NCBI GenBank assembly: GCA_934157035.1
Contig: CAKPHG010000001.1
Coordinates: 330,481-394,480, forward strand
DNA: 64,000 nt
Direction: 5' to 3'
Source: an uncultured Clostridia bacterium
Lineage (GTDB): Bacteria > Bacillota > Clostridia > TANB77 > CAG-508
In this document: positions 62,617 to 64,000 of the stretch, piece by piece
Layout of the letters: each line of letters begins with the position of its first letter
Position numbering within the stretch: the stretch's first letter is position 1
The notes under the pieces: model-generated
What the model saw: the letters and a program-made list of their open reading frames with translations, nothing else
Database searches by the model: none
What the model was told of the DNA's origin: nothing
Program-made: the position numbers and the translations under genes

Positions 62617-63930
62617 TTAAACTATTTCCTCTTTTTTATCTATATTCCATATAATCTTTATCTCTCGGCTATTACTTGCTTCGTTGTATTTTCCTAAATA
62701 TATCTTCTCTACAAATTCATTTAAAATCTCTGGTGTCAATGCTTCAATTCTTCTATACTTTTCAAATAACTCATTTTGTTCAAAGTCATTTTTCAGTCTT
62801 TGTTCTTCTAATTCCTTAATCTGCAAATCTATATTGTTTCTTTCATTACTATATTTTAGAATTTCATTATCTATGTTTTGTTTTAATGTTTTAAATTCTT
62901 CTAATGTTAATGTACCATTTACCCTGTCTTCATATAAAATACTTAATCTATTAGTTTTTTCTGTTAATGTATATTCTAGATTATTATATTGCATTTTTAG
63001 TTTTTCAATTTGATTAGCAATATTACCATATTTTATATCATTATATTTATCTTCTACTATTTTCTTATCATAATATTTATCTAATTGTTCATTTATCTTA
63101 TCTAATATAATTTTTTCTAGAACACTTTTAGCAATTTGTTTTCTGTTATCGCAAAATCTTCCTACCTTATTAACTGTTCTGCAACTTATGTAATAATCCC
63201 CTTGTCCATTTCTTGTATCTTTTGATTTTTGCATTCCTCTACCACAGCAAGAGCAATATAGTTTCTTTGCAAATAAATTTTTTCCTGTTGTTCTTGTATT
63301 ATTTGTATTGCTCAATAGCTTGTCTCTTACTTTTTCCCACACATCTCTTTCTATAATCGCTTCATGACAGTTCAAAACTTTATTCCATTCCTGTCTTGAT
63401 ATTCTTATTTTAGTTCTATCTTTGTAGCTTTTATTTACAGTTTTACCATAAACTAAACAACCTGTGTATATCTCATTTCTTAATATTTCTCGTATCATTC
63501 CGTCATCCCATATTATCTTTTTTGGTATTTTTAAAATATGTCCTTCTATAAGTTCTTGTTCTGATATTTCTTTTTTCATTATAGACATATCTAAATGTTC
63601 CATAATATTATTTGTTTCCATTATTTCTATTGGAAATAAATTATATTTTTCTGCAATACTTTTTAATGTATCACCTTTTTCAGTTTTGTAATTTATAATT
63701 CTAGGAGCTTTACTCTTTCCAATATTAACTCCTACTTTCTTCATATGTTCTATTCTAGTTGGAATTAAATCTTCATTTAACTTTCTTGCTATGCAATGAC
63801 AATTTACTCCATCTAAATACTCCTTATAAATTCTTCTAATAACTTCTGCGGCTTCATTGTCTATAACTAAATGTTCTTTGTCTTTCTCATCTCTCAAATA
63901 TCCATAAGGTGGATTAGCTGAAATAAACAA
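62617..63930 (-). pseudogene. Large serine recombinase lacking catalytic domain, with LysM-like insertion
   Basis: 437 residues. It starts inside the recombinase domain (NPPYGYLRDEKDKEHLVIDN) and continues with the Zn-ribbon (YCSCCGRGMQKSK ... CRTVNKVGRFCDN) and a C-terminal coiled coil (about 300-395). The N-terminal resolvase domain with catalytic Ser (about 140 residues) is absent. The upstream frame keeps homology only to NGLFIS and then becomes unrelated near 63935. The TTG start at 63930 is only the first possible start. Residues about 81-137 look like a LysM domain, see separate entry. It could be a remnant, or the N-terminus could be moved by rearrangement. Confidence 0.75.
63520..63690 (-). 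other. LysM-like module inserted in the recombinase
   Basis: Residues about 81-137: YKTEKGDTLKSIAEKYNLFP, then IEIMETNNI, and after a longer loop EGHILKIPKK. This follows the LysM pattern (Y-x-V-x-x-GDTL-x-SIA-x-K-Y ... L-x-x-x-N-x-I ... G-x-x-L-x-IP). It sits between the recombinase-domain N part (IPTRIEHMKK) and WDDGMIREILRNEIYTG, where typical large serine recombinases have only a short loop. Confidence 0.7.
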
Positions 63931-64000
63931 TCCATTTATTGAGGAGATGTATAATAAGAAGAAAGGAAAGTATGAAGAACTGATTGCAGAAAATGATAAA
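63908..64000 (+). other. Open plus-strand frame running off the window end
   Basis: From a stop near 63905 the plus strand is open to the end: it would read GLAEINNPFIEEMYN and then KKKGKYEELIAENDK, with an ATG at 63947 but no spaced ribosome site. It could be the start of a gene or chance. It begins where recombinase homology ends. Confidence 0.25.

Overview
The window is AT-rich, roughly 30 percent GC by eye. It encodes a Gram-positive cell: WalRK-type two-component system, RodA, MinD/MinE, SMC, signal peptidase I and RicT, with no outer-membrane machinery. A four-subunit pyruvate:ferredoxin oxidoreductase and a bacterial ferredoxin point to an anaerobe. GerS-like, BofC-like and SpoVB/MurJ-like proteins suggest a spore-forming lineage. 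The best fit is an uncultured or gut-type member of the class Clostridia (Bacillota). No rRNA, tRNA or CRISPR array was recognised, and no intergenic gap exceeds about 300 bp.

Layout. 1-6310: a 5'-truncated unknown gene, then (minus strand) a radical SAM protein, a MurJ/SpoVB-family flippase, a sugar-transfer ATP-grasp protein and an M23 peptidase. 6380-8550: a two-gene cassette (a predicted HExxH metallopeptidase and a small partner) bracketed by inverted copies of a REP-like motif. 8565-10725: HU and a frameshifted second flippase gene. 10880-14260: an orphan VirD4-type coupling ATPase convergent with a replication-relaxation-like protein. 14300-18340: an S1-domain protein, two rRNA pseudouridine synthases and a GT-C-like membrane protein. 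18376-20800: a CadC/CadA-type metal efflux operon with a perfect 12-2-12 operator. 20855-22880: tsf and rpsB with leader and intercistronic hairpins. 22989-31800: zinc-ribbon protein, nucleoside phosphorylase, RNase HII, pilin-like protein, HtrA, a second M23 peptidase, a Ca2+-type P-ATPase and a 14-residue-repeat coiled-coil protein. 31940-36713: smc, behind a consensus promoter overlapped by a palindrome, and a divergent HD-GYP protein. 36716-43843: MazF, GerS-like protein, DusB, RodA, MinE, MinD, a pilin-like/FGE-fold fusion and CCA transferase.

44011-47462: the por operon (gamma, delta, alpha, beta), followed by a 297-bp inverted-repeat element that supplies the stop codons of both porB and the convergent ferredoxin gene. 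47658-52509: RicT, DNA polymerase III delta', signal peptidase I, and the WalK/WalR-like pair. 52647-61181: a small membrane protein and a giant cyclic beta-1,2-glucan synthase-like protein. 61249-64000: a BofC-domain protein, a comEC remnant, and a large serine recombinase that lacks its catalytic domain and carries a LysM-like insertion.

The most unusual items are: the LysM-like module inside the recombinase and its junction with a broken comEC; the metallopeptidase cassette between inverted repeats; the dispersed GGGACGG/GGACATTTGGGG repeat family, including the 297-bp element; the orphan VirD4/relaxation-protein pair; and the palindrome over the smc promoter. Functional names rest on motif recognition by eye, not on database searches.
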